Positions 1 through 10,586 of a DNA stretch of 64,000 nt are shown in pieces. The stretch covers positions 1,963,284 through 2,027,283 of the forward strand of contig CM030932.1 in NCBI GenBank assembly GCA_018136815.1, in the 5' to 3' direction. Under the pieces are notes generated by a model that did no database searches, was not told the origin of the DNA, and saw only the letters and a program-made list of their open reading frames with translations. A program made the translations under genes and the position numbers. The first letter of the stretch is position 1. Each line of letters opens with the position of its first letter. Source of the stretch: Isochrysis galbana (lineage: Eukaryota; Haptophyta; Isochrysidales; Isochrysidaceae).

Positions 1-639
1 TCAATAACACCCAGATATTAGGCACGAGGAGCGCGCGCGCGGGCGCGGTGCGGAACGACAGACCACGGAACAGCGAGCACAGGGAGACCAGCCCAAGGAG
101 GACAGATGACGAGTGCACCTACGCGCCATCTCTCTCACACTCACACACTCACTACACACTCACACTATTCATAATTGGCTGCAGCAAGCAGAGCATGCTC
201 TAGGGTTTCGTCGACTTGCGAGGCCTTCAGGTCCAAGGCTAGGGAATACATTGACCAGTTAACCAGTTAAGTGTGTTAACTACCATTAAAGGGCACCCGT
301 GGGGATGCAACTGTTAACAACAAACAACCAAGTGGGTTGCGCAAAGGGCAGTTAGCTAGCTAACTACCTGTGGCGTGCGCGGCCGCGGGGGCGCGGCCTC
401 GGAGCGCCGAGCGCCTTCGCCGCTGGTAGCGGCGCCGCGCTGCGCGCGCCCACCCTTGACATAAATAATAAATAAGTAGGAGTAGAGTCGTAGTAGCTTG
501 TCACGACATACTTTGATACTTATTGAATGAGCTCACGCACACACGCAGCACATTCACATATCATCACGTGCTATGTGGTGCTACGGTGCTACGCACAACG
601 CGACACAGCACACAGTAAGGCTATGAATAGGTTGGATTT

Positions 640-800
640 TGTCCTATCTAGATATCAGGGTCTGGAGGAAATCTGCCATCTAGCTAGATATAGATACGAG
701 CCCTTCGCTATCTAGATAGATATAGATTCTGGCCTTCGCGGGGGTAGATAGCCCTAATATCTAGACATCTAGATATCTGGTACCTTATATTATACTACTA
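640..800. repeat. TAGATA-rich imperfect palindromic repeat
   Basis: Words such as CTATCTAGATA and its reverse recur at about 650, 685, 706, 752 and 765, giving several overlapping short inverted repeats in an AT-rich island. I see no coding signal and no relation to the other repeats in the window. Confidence 0.5.
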
Positions 801-851
801 CTACTATATAGCATAATAATAAAAGGCGTCGCGCCGCTTGCCATTAGCGCC

Positions 852-920
852 GTGTCGGAGCGAAGCTCGTTTCCTCTTTGGAAACGAGTCGCGAAGGCGC
901 ACCGGCGGCTAGCGCGGCGC
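852..920. repeat. Dispersed repeat with a perfect 9-bp hairpin
   Basis: CTCGTTTCC at 866-874 and GGAAACGAG at 880-888 form a perfect 9-bp stem with a 5-nt loop. The same hairpin, with one loop change, is at 7665-7687. The following sequence (CGAGTCGCG then CACCGGCGGCTAGCGCGGCGC) recurs at 13421-13456. The three copies flank the two protease gene copies. Confidence 0.75.
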
Positions 921-1447
921 ACGGTTCATCCGGGGAGCCCGGAACGGGCTCATCGGGAGAACGGGGAGGGCATATGACGGGCATGTGAAATGGACGGGAG
1001 AGTGGCACGGAACGCGAACCGGAGGGACGGAGGACGTAGAAAAGGGTGCGGCGAGCAGATGTCGCTTACTTGGGATTCGTAGGGACTCGTAGACTCAAAG
1101 GGATGACTCGGAAGACTCGGGGCTAGGGGGTACTCAGGGGGTGCAGGTCACCAACAGGCGATACAGTGGGTAAAAAACACACAGATCAACACTCTGCACT
1201 CAAACATTAACAGTAACAGGCCGGAAACATACGTTAAACGAACCCCCTCTGGTGAGCAGAATCAGGAGTGCCTTGTAGTTCTAATTCTGGATTTCTTCTA
1301 TTTCGGTTATTCTGCTGTTCTCCTTCCATGCAACTCGTCGAGACGACTCGAATTTAGTCGGGGAGTGTCGTATTCCATACGAGGACAGACTTTTACTTTT
1401 AGCCGGCGAGCTATTTTAACTCTCAAGGTCTCGTTGATGGGTATATC

Positions 1448-1760
1448 GTCTCTTCTCCTACTTTCGCTTGATGACATCAAACGTTCCACGATTGTCGTCC
1501 GTCTTCTGTTATACCTCGGTCGCAGCTCCCCCAGCGAGGTCTGCCCTCGTTGTGCCGTCCCCTCTGTCGCATGTCCGTGCGCTGCTAAGTTGCCTTGGCG
1601 CCGACGCTCGGTCGTCCGTCCAAGTGTGGTTAGTTTTCGCCCCGTTTGGTTTAGTTTGTCTGTCTCTGTTGGTCAGCAGCTTTTTGAGTCCCCGCGTTGT
1701 AGCCCCTCGTGTCTACCTTGGACCTAAGAAGCTCTCACTCTCACTCTCTCTCTCTCCCCC
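1448..1760 (+). mobile_element. LTR / 5'-leader fragment of a gypsy-like element
   Basis: About 250 bp align closely with 13690-13915, where the same sequence leads into a gag start. Shared words include TGCCCTCGTTGTG and GTGTGGTTAGTTTTCGCCCC. It is therefore read as the LTR end or leader of a variant of the chromovirus at 32-45 kb. It runs into a CT-rich tract near 1740. Confidence 0.55.
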
Positions 1761-1849
1761 TAGCTCGCTAGCTAGCCTCGTCTCTACTCTCCGACGCCAC
1801 GCGTCGCAATCCTCCGAACCTCCGTCTACCTCTTCGCTCGAAGCGCTCG

Positions 1850-2140
1850 ATGGCAGACAATGACAACTACTCCTACCATGACCTCTCTGACATTTTCCCG
1901 CCCGCAACCAACAACGACTCTTTTACGGCCGCGTCAGCTGCCGGCTCGGTCGAACGGCCCTCTGCCTACGAGCCTGTAGTCATCGCGTGTTCGACACCTG
2001 GGCGACCCGCGCGTCCGGCACCATTACCGGACGCTGCTGCTTCCCGAGGACGTCGACCTGCTGGAGCAAGAGTCGTCGCCGGCGACGGAGGCGCTGCTAC
2101 CTGGCCCTCTTTTGACGGAACGCGACTTCTATCCCCCTAG
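1850..2140 (+). CDS. Unidentified ORF, possible gag N-terminus fragment
   Basis: A 96-codon frame beginning with ATG lies directly downstream of the gypsy-like leader, where gag begins in the related copies. Its protein is Ser/Pro/Ala-rich, starting MADNDNYSYHDLSDIF, with no recognisable domain. It ends as the sequence runs into an antisense LTR piece at 2137. Position suggests the start of a divergent gag, but there is no sequence match to the gag at 33291. It could equally be a chance frame. Confidence 0.25.
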   Translation: MADNDNYSYHDLSDIFPPATNNDSFTAASAAGSVERPSAYEPVVIACSTPGRPARPAPLPDAAASRGRRPAGARVVAGDGGAATWPSFDGTRLLSP

Positions 2141-2336
2141 AAACAGCAAAAACAAAATTCGAATCGCAAATTTTGAGACCAAAATCTGCAAACCTGGACT
2201 TGAGACCATGGGGAATCCGAATCTGTGTGCGTCTTGTGTCTTGTGCGCCAGTAGCAACACGGGGGACGGAGGACTGTTCAATTGTGAGTGTAGTAGGCGC
2301 GTACCTACAGCCTTCAGATGGGCGGGAATACAATAC
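2137..2336 (-). mobile_element. Antisense LTR 5'-end fragment
   Basis: Read on the minus strand this matches the first ~200 bases of the chromovirus LTR (32004-32205), including TCTCAAGTCCAGGTTTGCAG and GCGATTCGAATTTTG. The LTR's outer end is near 2336. Point differences and small indels show it is older than the two LTRs at 32 and 44.5 kb. Confidence 0.8.
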
Positions 2337-2433
2337 CGACCGACATCGCCCATTGCCCCACACCCTCACCCTCACTCCCCTCTTCGCTGTAGGCTCTTCC
2401 GTTCCCTTTTGTTCGGTTTCGGGGCGCTGCGAC

Positions 2434-2500
2434 TCGCGATTCGAATTTTGTTTTTTTGTTTTTTTAATTGTACGTTGGCTCGTCATTTAACATTTAAGAC
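2434..2500 (+). mobile_element. Short LTR fragment in the opposite orientation
   Basis: GCGATTCGAATTTTG followed by a T-rich run and TTGGCTCGT matches LTR positions about 32172-32218 on the plus strand. It lies about 100 bp from the antisense LTR piece and forms an inverted pair with it. Confidence 0.6.
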
Positions 2501-2925
2501 AAGATACGGCAACGACGTCCTCTGCCTCATCTGCTCGTACTCTGTGTTTTCAATGTGATTTCTTTTTTCCTCGACGGCCAAAAACACGCCGTTTCTGCCT
2601 TTTTTCCGTTTGGCTATGTTTTTCACATGTCGGAATCCCTAGTCCCTAGCCACTCACATACACGTACAGCGGAGGAGCCATCCGCCCACGACCGCGCCCA
2701 CCCTCGTCGCGGGGCTCCGTCGCCGCCGAGGGCGCAGTCCACGACGTTGGTCTACTCCCACACCGCGAGCAAGGCCCTCACGCCCGGCAAGGCTGGCGAG
2801 CGCAGAGAGCGTGGGGGAGTCGGCTGCAAGCCACGCCAAAGGCCGAAGGGGGCGAGCTCGGTTGGCACCTCTTCTTTCTTTCCCCACACACACAGCGGAA
2901 GCGGACAGCGGCGGGCGGCCGGCGC

Positions 2926-2929
<4 letters not shown>
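2501..2929. other. Intergenic, no gene seen
   Basis: No frame here shows recognisable protein features. The sequence shifts from AT-rich (to about 2640) to GC-rich before the CT tracts begin at 2930. Confidence 0.5.
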
Positions 2930-2986
<57 letters not shown>

Positions 2987-3067
2987 TCTCTCTCCCTCTC
3001 TCTCTCCATCCGCTTCTCTCTCTCCCTCGCTGCTTTTCCTTTATTTGCCCCCCGCGCACACCCCGCC

Positions 3068-3131
<64 letters not shown>

Positions 3132-3340
3132 TCTCTCTCCATCCGCTTCTCTCTCTCCCTCGCTGCTTTTCCTTTATTTGCCCCCCGCGCACACCCCGCC
3201 CTCCTCTCTCTCTCTCTCTCTCTCTCCTTCTCTCTCTCCATCCGCTTCTCTCTCTCCCTCGCTGCTTTTTCCTTATATGCACCCCCCCGCGCGCACCCCC
3301 CGCCCTCCTCTCTCTCTCTCTCTCTTCGCTCTCGCCTCTC
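2930..3340. repeat. Tandem repeat with expanded (CT)n spacers
   Basis: A ~75-bp core (CATCCGCTTCTCTCTCTCCC ... GCTGCTTTTCCTTTATTTGC ... CCGCGCACACCCCGCCCTCC) occurs three times, at about 3007, 3140 and 3239. The copies are separated by (CT)n tracts of different length. Long frames across it are low-complexity Ser-Leu or Arg-Glu translations and not genes. Confidence 0.85.
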
Positions 3341-3559
3341 CTCGGCGGCCGGCCGTTTCACTCACCCAAAGAAGAAGCGAAGACCTTTTCACAGAGTACA
3401 ACGCTCGCACAGAGAACGTGAGGTCGAGAGCGAACCGCAACACCCGTGGATGGGTGCCTCCTCTCACTTCTCTCTTACACCGCCTGTTTACTTCACTCCG
3501 GAGAGGTCCATCCCCCTCGGCCCACAACTCTCCGGTTCCCCCTAGGAGAGAAGAAGAGA

Positions 3560-3905
3560 GAGAAAGTACACGGAGAGTCTGCACTCTCTCTCTCCCCCCA
3601 CTCCCTCGCTCCCTCCCTCCCTCCCCCCCCTCCCCCCCATACATACACGGATTCTGCACTCCCTACTGTGTATTCTCACCCCTCCTCCCTACACGATACA
3701 CGGAGCACTCACTACTCCTCCCCCCGCGATACACATATTGTCTTCACTCCCTATCTCACATACTCACTCCTACCCTCCCTGCACGACACACGGAGTCTGC
3801 ACCTCCGCCCCTCACCCACTCCTCCCATACACGGAGAGTCTGCACTCCCTATCTTACGTACTCACCGCACTTCCTTTTCTGTCCATTACTCGGAGTCTGC
3901 ACCTC
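3560..3905. repeat. Imperfect repeat of ACACGGAGAGTCTGCACTC
   Basis: The word (A)CACGGAG(AG)TCTGCACTCCCTA recurs irregularly at about 3566, 3645, 3790, 3829 and 3885, embedded in CT-rich DNA upstream of the protease gene. No coding evidence. Confidence 0.6.
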
Positions 3906-3952
3906 CGCCGCGGGCGCGCGCGCTCTTTTTTCTCTCCGTCGACCCCGCGCGC

Positions 3953-4000
3953 GAGAGAGAGGGAGAGAGAGAGAGGGGAGAGAGAGAGAGAGAAAGAGAG

Positions 4001-4078
<78 letters not shown>

Positions 4079-4218
4079 CACGCTCTCTCCATCTGCTCTC
4101 CCCTCTCCCGGCGTCTACATGAAAGAGAGAGACTCCTTCCTCTACTCCACTCCACTCTACTCTCTCTCCCTCTCCTCCTCCTCCCTCTCTCCCTCTCCCT
4201 CTCTCCCTCTCCTCTCTC

Positions 4219-4271
<53 letters not shown>

Positions 4272-4350
4272 CCCTCTCTCTCTCCCTCCCTCTCTCTCTC
4301 TCTCTCTCTCCCTTTCCCTCTCTCTTCCTCTCTCTCTCTCTTCCTCTCTC

Positions 4351-4385
<35 letters not shown>

Positions 4386-4390
4386 CCGTT
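3953..4390. repeat. (GA)n, (CT)n and 49-base C homopolymer
   Basis: The tract has (GA)n at 3953-4078, CT-rich DNA at 4138-4219, an uninterrupted C run at 4220-4268, CT again to 4350, then a switch to (AG)n to 4382. The 4340-4370 junction CTCTCTAGAGAGAG is self-complementary. The tract is immediately upstream of the protease frame. Exact lengths should be treated as assembly-dependent. Confidence 0.85.
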
Positions 4391-4472
4391 GTTCGCTTTT
4401 CCCCCCCACTTTCTGCCGCGAGAGGGCCGCTCCAACTCCCGTCGGCCCCGCCCCCTCCCCCACCCCCGGCCA

Positions 4473-7123
4473 ATGGCGGCGCTGCTCGCCACACCGCGTA
4501 TCATCGGTGGAGCGCCGACCCTCCCGCTGGAGTACCCCTTCCTCCTCTCGCTCCACCGGTATGGCTCGCACACGTGTGGCGCCACACTTCTCTCCTCTCT
4601 CTTTGCGCTCACTGCCGCCCACTGCGTGACCGACGACGACGGCTCGGACCACGGGAAGACCAGCGCGAGCGCGAGCCTCTCGGTGCTCATCGGCGAGTCC
4701 AGGCTCGACTTCGACCCGTCCAATCCCTCGAGCGAGTGCTCAGGATTCGTCAGCGTTGAGGAGGTGATCCGCCACCCCAACTACAGCACGACGACGCTCG
4801 CCAACGATTTTGCGCTACTCAAGTTTGCGAAGCCGAGGCCGGAAGGCTGCATGCGCGGCGTTCCCGTGCTCGATGACGAGCCCACCGTCGCGTCTCCGGG
4901 CACACTGGCCGTCGTCGCCGGATGGGGCCGTACCTCGCCTGACTCCGCGTCGACGCAAGTCTACCCGGTCCAGAGCTACTCTGTCACGGTGCCTGTGGTG
5001 AGCAGAGCCAACTGTTCCATGGCGTACGGCTACAACATGCCTGGCGTGATGATGTGTGCAGGAGTGATGGAGGGCGGCAAAGACGCGTGCCAGGGTGACT
5101 CCGGCGGCCCGCTCTTCATTCCGTCTGCCTCGCCATTTTGCGAGCCGTCCACGCTCATCGGCGTCGTCTCCTGGGGCAACGGATGTGCTGCGCCAGGCTT
5201 CCCGGGCGTCTACGCGCGCGTTTCCGCGATGCGTTCTTGGATTGTCGACCACGTGGGTGAGACGTCGACGCGGCCGCCGTGCCCCCCCGCCCCGCCCCCG
5301 CTCCTCTCGCCCCCGCCGCGACCGCCCGGGTTGCCTGTCGTTGATGCGTGCGCCTGCTCTTCAGACGGCGTCTCGGGCGGCGTGTCGACCGGCTCTGTTG
5401 GCTGTGCCAACTGGCGCGGCGACGAGACGTTCTATTGCTACGTGGTCGGCCCGTCTGTCTGCCCCCACGCCAATCCCTCCGCCGCGTTCCCGGGCGCCGG
5501 CGTCTCCTACTGCTCGCCCCCCGGCGAGGCTTGGGGTGAGTGCGAGTGCACCAACGACTACCTATCAAATGGCGTGCTCACTGACTCGCACATCGGCTGC
5601 GCCAATCCCGACAAGGATCCCAAGGGCGCGTGGTGTTACGTGAAGAATTCGACCAAGTGTGGCGACTTCACCGCAACCTCGGCGAGATATCCCGGGGCCG
5701 CGTGGGCTTATTGCCCGCTCGAGAGCCTCACAACCTGCAAGGATGACCCAGCATATGCAGACTCCTTTGGTGGCTGCAACTCTTGGGATGGCTTCGCATG
5801 CACTACGGCAGAGCTCGACTACGCGGGCTGGACCGTCCCAATGCGTGAGTGGCTCGTCTACTCCTGCCCGCAGAGTTGCCCCGACGTGGTGCCAGAATGC
5901 TCCCCGCCCCCGCCGATACCACCACCTCCATCTCAGCCGCCGCCCCCGTCTTCCCGCCCACCCCCGCCGTTTCCGGCCCCCCCCCCCCGCCGCTGCCAAG
6001 CCCCCCCCCGCCGCTGCCAAGCCCCCCCCCGCCGCTGCCAAACCCCCCCCGCCGCTGCCAAGCCCCCCCCCCCGCTGCTGCACCCTGCCCTGCCACCACC
6101 CCTGCCGCCCCCTTCCCCACTGTTTTCGCCGCCTTCAACGCCACCCTGGCCGCCATCGCCTCTGCTGCCACGCGGTGCACTGCCGCCGCCGCCATCCTCG
6201 CCGCCCCCCCGCCTCCCCCCCTACCGCCCTCTCCCCTCCCCCCCCACCTGCCGCCCCCCAGTCCCACCCCCTTGCCACCGCCTCCCCGACCGCCACCGCC
6301 TCCCCGACCGCCACCGCCGTCTTCGGCGCCACCCAGGCCGCCACCGCCTCTGCCGCCACGGCCATTTCTGACGGCGCCCAGCTCGCAACCGCATTTGCTG
6401 CCACCTAGTGCGCTGCCGCCTCCACCACCGTCCTCGCCGCCGCCAGAGCCTCCGCTCCCATTTCCACCCAGTCCGCCGTCAGCTCCGTTCATGCGTGTCA
6501 CCATTACCACGACCCTCACCCTCAATATCCTTCTTGATGACTTCGATGTGTCCAGCTTCCGCACGCGCTTTGCTCTGCTCATCGGTGTCGGCACGGAGCG
6601 CGTCCGTGCACATGCAGAGGCCGGCTCCGTCGTTGCCACCGCCGTCGTTGTGACGGAGGACACTGCCGAACGAAGTGCCATCACCACTACGCTAAAAGGT
6701 ATGGACCCGGCATCTGCCTCGGCGGCCCTGCAGGTAGAGGTCGAGACCATCGATGTGGCCGCGGAAGTTGATGAAGTGCGGTCACCGCCGCCTTCGTCCC
6801 CCCCCGAGCATGCTCCCTTCCCGGTTGCCATTGTCGTCGGCTCATCGGTTGGTGTTCTTGTTGTGGCTCTTGTTACCATCATTGTGTGCCTCCTTCTCCG
6901 AAGACGGCGGCAGCGCGCGCCACAGCGCACTGGCGCTCACGCAGCACCGAGCGCCGACTGGGCCGCACCGCCTGTGGTGCCGGGCACGCCGGCCCAGCCG
7001 GACCGGGCGAGTTCGCCGCTAGCCAAAGGCGACCAACCGCCTGCGTACTTGCGGCCAGTGCCTGGAGAATCTGCCGGCGATGTCCGCGCAAACAACCGAG
7101 GCCAAGGCTTCTCCTACGTGTGA
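4473..7123 (+). CDS. Membrane-anchored trypsin-like serine protease with Cys-rich modules (frameshifted in the Pro-rich region)
   Basis: ATG at 4473 leads into R9-IIGG, the activation site of S1 proteases. The catalytic triad is visible: H50 (LTAAHC), D112 (NDFALL), S210 (GDSGG). D204 six residues before the Ser predicts cleavage after Arg/Lys. Next come two Cys-rich repeats sharing GC.N...CYV..S/P..C...FPGA, a ShKT-like Cys module ending SCPQSCPDVVPEC, a long Pro-rich linker, an unidentified extracellular domain (about 6490-6770), one TM helix (VVGSSVGVLVVALVTIIVCL) followed by RRRRQR, and a short tail. This suggests a cell-surface protease. The protease frame stops at 6371, while the linker-to-tail part lies in the -1 frame (open to the TGA at 7123). 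The frame drifts in C homopolymers at about 5980-6080. No signal peptide precedes IIGG, so an upstream exon may be missing. Confidence 0.75.
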
Positions 7124-7809
7124 ACATCCAGTGCTTCCTGGATCCTCTGCTGGTGCACGACCTTGGACCTCACTAAGTGCGGGGAGCGCTTGGGCCTTCG
7201 ACGTCCATTGTGGCATGATGGACATGTATCCTCGATTCTAAGGCGTAGGCCCTCGGGATCGATTGCACGGCACTACGGCGTCGAACCGGCACAGCTGCAC
7301 GTGGCGCGATACGTGAAGGCTTGCTTTCTCTTGCTGCGCACTCTTGCATGTGAGTCACAAGCCCAGATGTGTCTTCAATCCTGCTCTCGTACTGTGCGCC
7401 GCGCGCTCTTGCATGTCAGTCACAATTCGAGACGTGGCTTCCCGTTCTACACCTGTTTGTTCCGTGTGAGAACAGCCGTCCCCACTTGCCATCGCAAGAG
7501 CCGCGGGTTCGGCACAATTCCCTAGGCATTTAGTGTCGCGGCGTTTTCCCCCTCTCCTTGGTGAGGCGGGTGAAGGGCTGCTCGCGCTCCTTGAATATGA
7601 AAAGTACTATAGGAAGAGGAAGGCCTTAGAGCCAATCGGATGTTGCGAATGTGTCAGAGCGAAGCTCGTTTCCTCTTCGGAAACGAGTCGCCCGGGAGCA
7701 GCTGCGGCTCGTGTTGCAGCAGGACCAGGCGATGTAATCATCGACGAGGAAGAGCTGAGGGATTGGCAGCTGCGCCGCCGCCTGCGCTTACGCCGCGTCC
7801 GCCCTCGCC
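7124..7809. other. Protease gene 3' flank, hairpin repeat
   Basis: No gene seen. GCATGTGAGTCACAAGCCC at about 7346 is the piece rejoined to the truncated copy 2 near 13330. The GAAACGAG hairpin repeat seen at 866 recurs at 7665-7687. Confidence 0.6.
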
Positions 7810-8295
7810 ATGGAATCCGCCACCTCCGCCGAGCACGTCGACGTCTACAACTCCGTCGTCGATCACGTCCTCCACGATGATGCCCCCCCTTTCTTGGCCG
7901 CCTCTGCCGACTCCCTCGACTCCGCGCGCTCGCGCCTCCTCGCCGCCTCCGCCGGGCTTCCCCCCCTTCTCCCTCTGGCCACCGCCCTCGTCGAGCCCTC
8001 CTGCCTCAAAGCCACACAGGAGATCGTCGACGTCATCACACCCTCCGGCCCCGCTCGTTTCTCCGTGCCCGCCACCGCCCGCGACGTCCTGGCCTCCCCG
8101 CAGCGCGACGCCTGGTTGGCGGCCGACGAGAAGGCCCTTCACAGCATCCTCGCCTTTCCCGGGAATCGCCTCGTCCCGATCTCCGTTCCGCGCAGCAAGG
8201 GCATCCCGATCTCGCCCGTCGTGACCGCGACGACGGCGGCTAGCAGCTGCCCACCGCAGACGAACGGGAAGGAGACGAAGGCGGACTGCGAGTGA
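7810..8295 (+). pseudogene. Ty1/copia polyprotein fragment (start of RT region)
   Basis: The 161-codon frame ends in a region (DVLASPQRDAWLAADEKAL, then NRLVPI and KGIPISPV) with the spacing of the segment before copia-type RT: EAL..P...W..A...E...L....W.LV....K.I. No RT catalytic motif follows. At about 8250 the sequence passes into an antisense gypsy protease fragment, so this is a truncated remnant. The N-terminal part is not recognised. Identification rests on pattern recall only. Confidence 0.45.
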
Positions 8296-9508
8296 AGTCG
8301 AGACGAGGGGGTGGCTCAAGCTCGGGATCGAGGGGCGGCAATGGAACCGAAGTCGGCCTCGCCGGCGGCGACTCACCGCGAGCTTGATAGGAGGAAACGT
8401 TGTCCGAGATAGGAACGAGCGACGACTCCTCAGAGATCACGGCGACAAGCGATGCAGAGGATAGACGAGGACGAGTGGAGACGAGGGAAGGAACGCGACG
8501 ATCGTCGACCATAAGGGTCAAGCGGCCATCACGCCCCGCTTCCGGCGACAGTTCGATACAAGCGGCGTATGCTTCCAGGAAATCATTTCCCAGGAGAAGC
8601 ATAGGCGCGCCTTCGACAACGAGGAAACGGTGTCGGAATTCGACACCGGAGAGAGAGAAGACCAACGTGGCATAGCCGCGGGTACGGAGGGGGCTACCAT
8701 CCGGTCCGACAACGGCAGGTCGGTCCGAAGCATGTTCGAGCGAGACGCAAGCGTCGCGGGGCAATGCGGCCAACAACTCGGTGGTCACAACCGAGGGGCC
8801 GGCTCCCGTGTCCGCGAGAGTCTTGTTGACGGCGAGGGCAGAATCGACGATGTAACGAGTAGGGCCCGTGGCAGAGTGACGGCAAACGATGAGATCGCGA
8901 ACGTACAGGCAATGACGGGGGTAGAGGCTAGGCGGCGTGTCGGAGACAAGCCTCGCCGGTACCTCCCTGGTCACAGAAGCGACAACAGCAGGAAGGCCGA
9001 GAGCAGGCGCGAAACCCGAGGGAACGAAAGCGGCGTGCCGCTGCTTATGGTCGGCAATGACCTCAGCAACTGAGCGGCGAGCGGGGCGGTCGAGCGGAGG
9101 CAGCGGCGGGTGCAAGTCCGGCAAGGCACCCAAGCCTAGGCGAGATGGCGGCGTCGGAAGCAGAGCAAGGCGTTCCTGGCCTGACCAGGTTAGACGCAAG
9201 GCGGCATGCCAACCCTCTGGAGTAAGCGTGTCCGGAAAGGAAACGGAGGCACACGTCTCCAAGAGAGGAGGCATCGGCACAAACGGCGACGAGGACGAGG
9301 GAGAGGGAGAGGGAGCAAGGATCGGCAACGGCTCCTCCCCCACTGCGGACGAGTGAAGGCGGACCTCCGCATCGAGAGCCGAAGCCAGCGATGGAGACAA
9401 TGGCAGCCAGGCATACGAGATCGAGCCGTGCGCACCGCGCACCGCCGTCCATACACGCCATCGGTTGCGGACCTTGCGAATCATCCGAGCGGGACGGACG
9501 GGCAACAA
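8240..9508 (-). pseudogene. Gypsy retropepsin region, antisense degenerate copy
   Basis: The minus-strand frame matches the protease ORF of the 32-45 kb chromovirus over most of its length. Shared blocks are LYPRHCLYVRDLIVCR, the catalytic LADTGAGPSVVTT, GPDGSPL.TRG, and the second conserved block MLLLGNDF. It is a Ty3/gypsy aspartic protease (retropepsin), which works as a dimer to process Gag-Pol. The frame ends at 8240 and no RT follows; instead it abuts the copia fragment. Divergence from the 38.7-40.9 kb copy is clear, so this belongs to another subfamily or an old insertion. Confidence 0.75.
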
Positions 9509-9529
9509 CGACGAGCGGGGCGACCCTAG

Positions 9530-10389
9530 TCATGGCCGCCACTCCCTATCAATCGCGGCGGCACTCGAAACATTCGAAGGCCCTGAACTGGAACTGGGAC
9601 CAACTTGAGCCACCTGGCTGGATTGTCGATCGCGCGCTTGAGATAGGAGGGAGGCGGCGGACGTGGCCGGACGAGAAGGAGTACGAAGGCAATAGTCCAA
9701 AACGACGGGCATCCACTGCATCGCCATCGCACCGGCGATACCCACGTAGGTACGGCTGCGCATCAAGCCGCGATGAGGGGACATGGGTAGGTTTGCCATA
9801 GCGTGCTCGCGGCCGGGAACAACGCAGGTTGGCACGAGCGGGGGAAGGCTAGCCGAAAGGTAGAGCCCCGTAGCTTTAGTGTGTCCTGTTCCATGTTGCC
9901 ATGGATGGACGTATTGCGTGGCTTCGAGACCTCCGAGTAGAGATTTGGCGTAGTGGTGCATCTTCGGGTTTTCCACCGCCAGGCCGGAGCCCTGGCGTTC
10001 AAGCGACGGCGAAATTGCGCGACGGCCGACATCGTATCAGACATACGCTGCGGGTTGGAATGGATCCACCTCAAGCCAGCGTTCGAGAGATAGGTGCACG
10101 GCGGGTGCGCGATAATCAGGTCCCATCCGAGGTCTTGGACAAGATCCGCGTCCCCGTCGAAGTGCGGAACGTAATCGACTTCGGACGGGAACAGATCGCA
10201 CGTCGCCACATCAGCGCCAGAAGAGCGAAGCCTAACGAGTGTCGATTCGCGAATGCGACAGTGCTGCGACGCCCCATGTCGACCGAGAGTGTGCCCACGG
10301 TCCCAGCCCCGTCCCCGTGTGCTCCTTCGCTCCCTGTTGTCTCCCCTCCCACGCTCCAAGTGAGCCATACATCCCATGTTACTTCTCAC
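9530..10389 (-). pseudogene. Methyltransferase-like domain of the antisense gypsy copy
   Basis: Two minus-strand frames (10389-9763, then 9976-9530) together match the methyltransferase-like domain of the 32-45 kb element: GADVATCDLFPSEVDYVPHF, DLIIAHPPCTYLSNAG, then ENPKMHHYAK, QYVHPWQHG, KATGLYL, RSRTYVGIAGAMA. A frameshift near 9980 separates the halves, and the N-terminal SAM-binding motif is degraded. In this copy the GG-to-protease side continues without the stop that interrupts the other copy at 38727. The domain again sits directly upstream of retropepsin, so it is a stable part of this lineage. Confidence 0.7.
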
Positions 10390-10440
10390 CTCCCACTCAC
10401 ACCCAGCCGCACCACAGCCACAGCTCTACACAGCCCATCA
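10350..10440 (+). repeat. Dispersed repeat, inverted copy at about 46105-46210
   Basis: About 90 bp (AGCCATACATCCCATG, then CTCCCACTCACACCCAGCCG and CACCACAGCCACAGCTC) match the reverse complement of 46105-46210 with a few changes. It marks the boundary where the antisense gypsy copy ends here. At 46 kb it precedes a LINE fragment. Confidence 0.65.
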
Positions 10441-10489
10441 CACTAGGGTTCCTCGAACGCGCGGGAAACGGCGCGCGACGGACTCGTCA

Positions 10490-10586
10490 GATGAAGATGG
10501 AGATAATGAAGATGGAGATAATGAAGATGAAGATGATGAAGATGAAGATGATGAAGATGAAGATGATGAAGATGAAGATGAAGATC
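10490..10586. repeat. GATGAA / GAT microsatellite
   Basis: About 95 bp of GATGAAGATGAT-type units. Translated on the plus strand it gives an Asp/Glu run inside a 106-codon frame (10376-10696). I do not regard that frame as a demonstrated gene because nothing but the repeat supports it. Confidence 0.85.

Larger units (their letters stand above)
1..1447. other. Non-coding region, no gene seen
   Basis: No supported gene. Short open frames on both strands lack recognisable motifs and any coding context. The stretch holds a GC-rich part (about 370-460), an AT-rich part built on TAGATA words (640-800), and a hairpin repeat at 866-888, each listed separately. Confidence 0.6.

Noticed and set aside
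3738-4472. Upstream extension of the protease frame to 3738
   Set aside because: The extension is entirely repeat-derived. The ATG at 4473, nine residues before IIGG, and the identical start in copy 2 make the extension unnecessary.
2555-4780. Long frames rich in Ser-Leu, Arg-Glu or Pro on both strands
   Set aside because: They are translations of (CT)n/(GA)n and poly-C tracts in all frames; no domain or codon signal.
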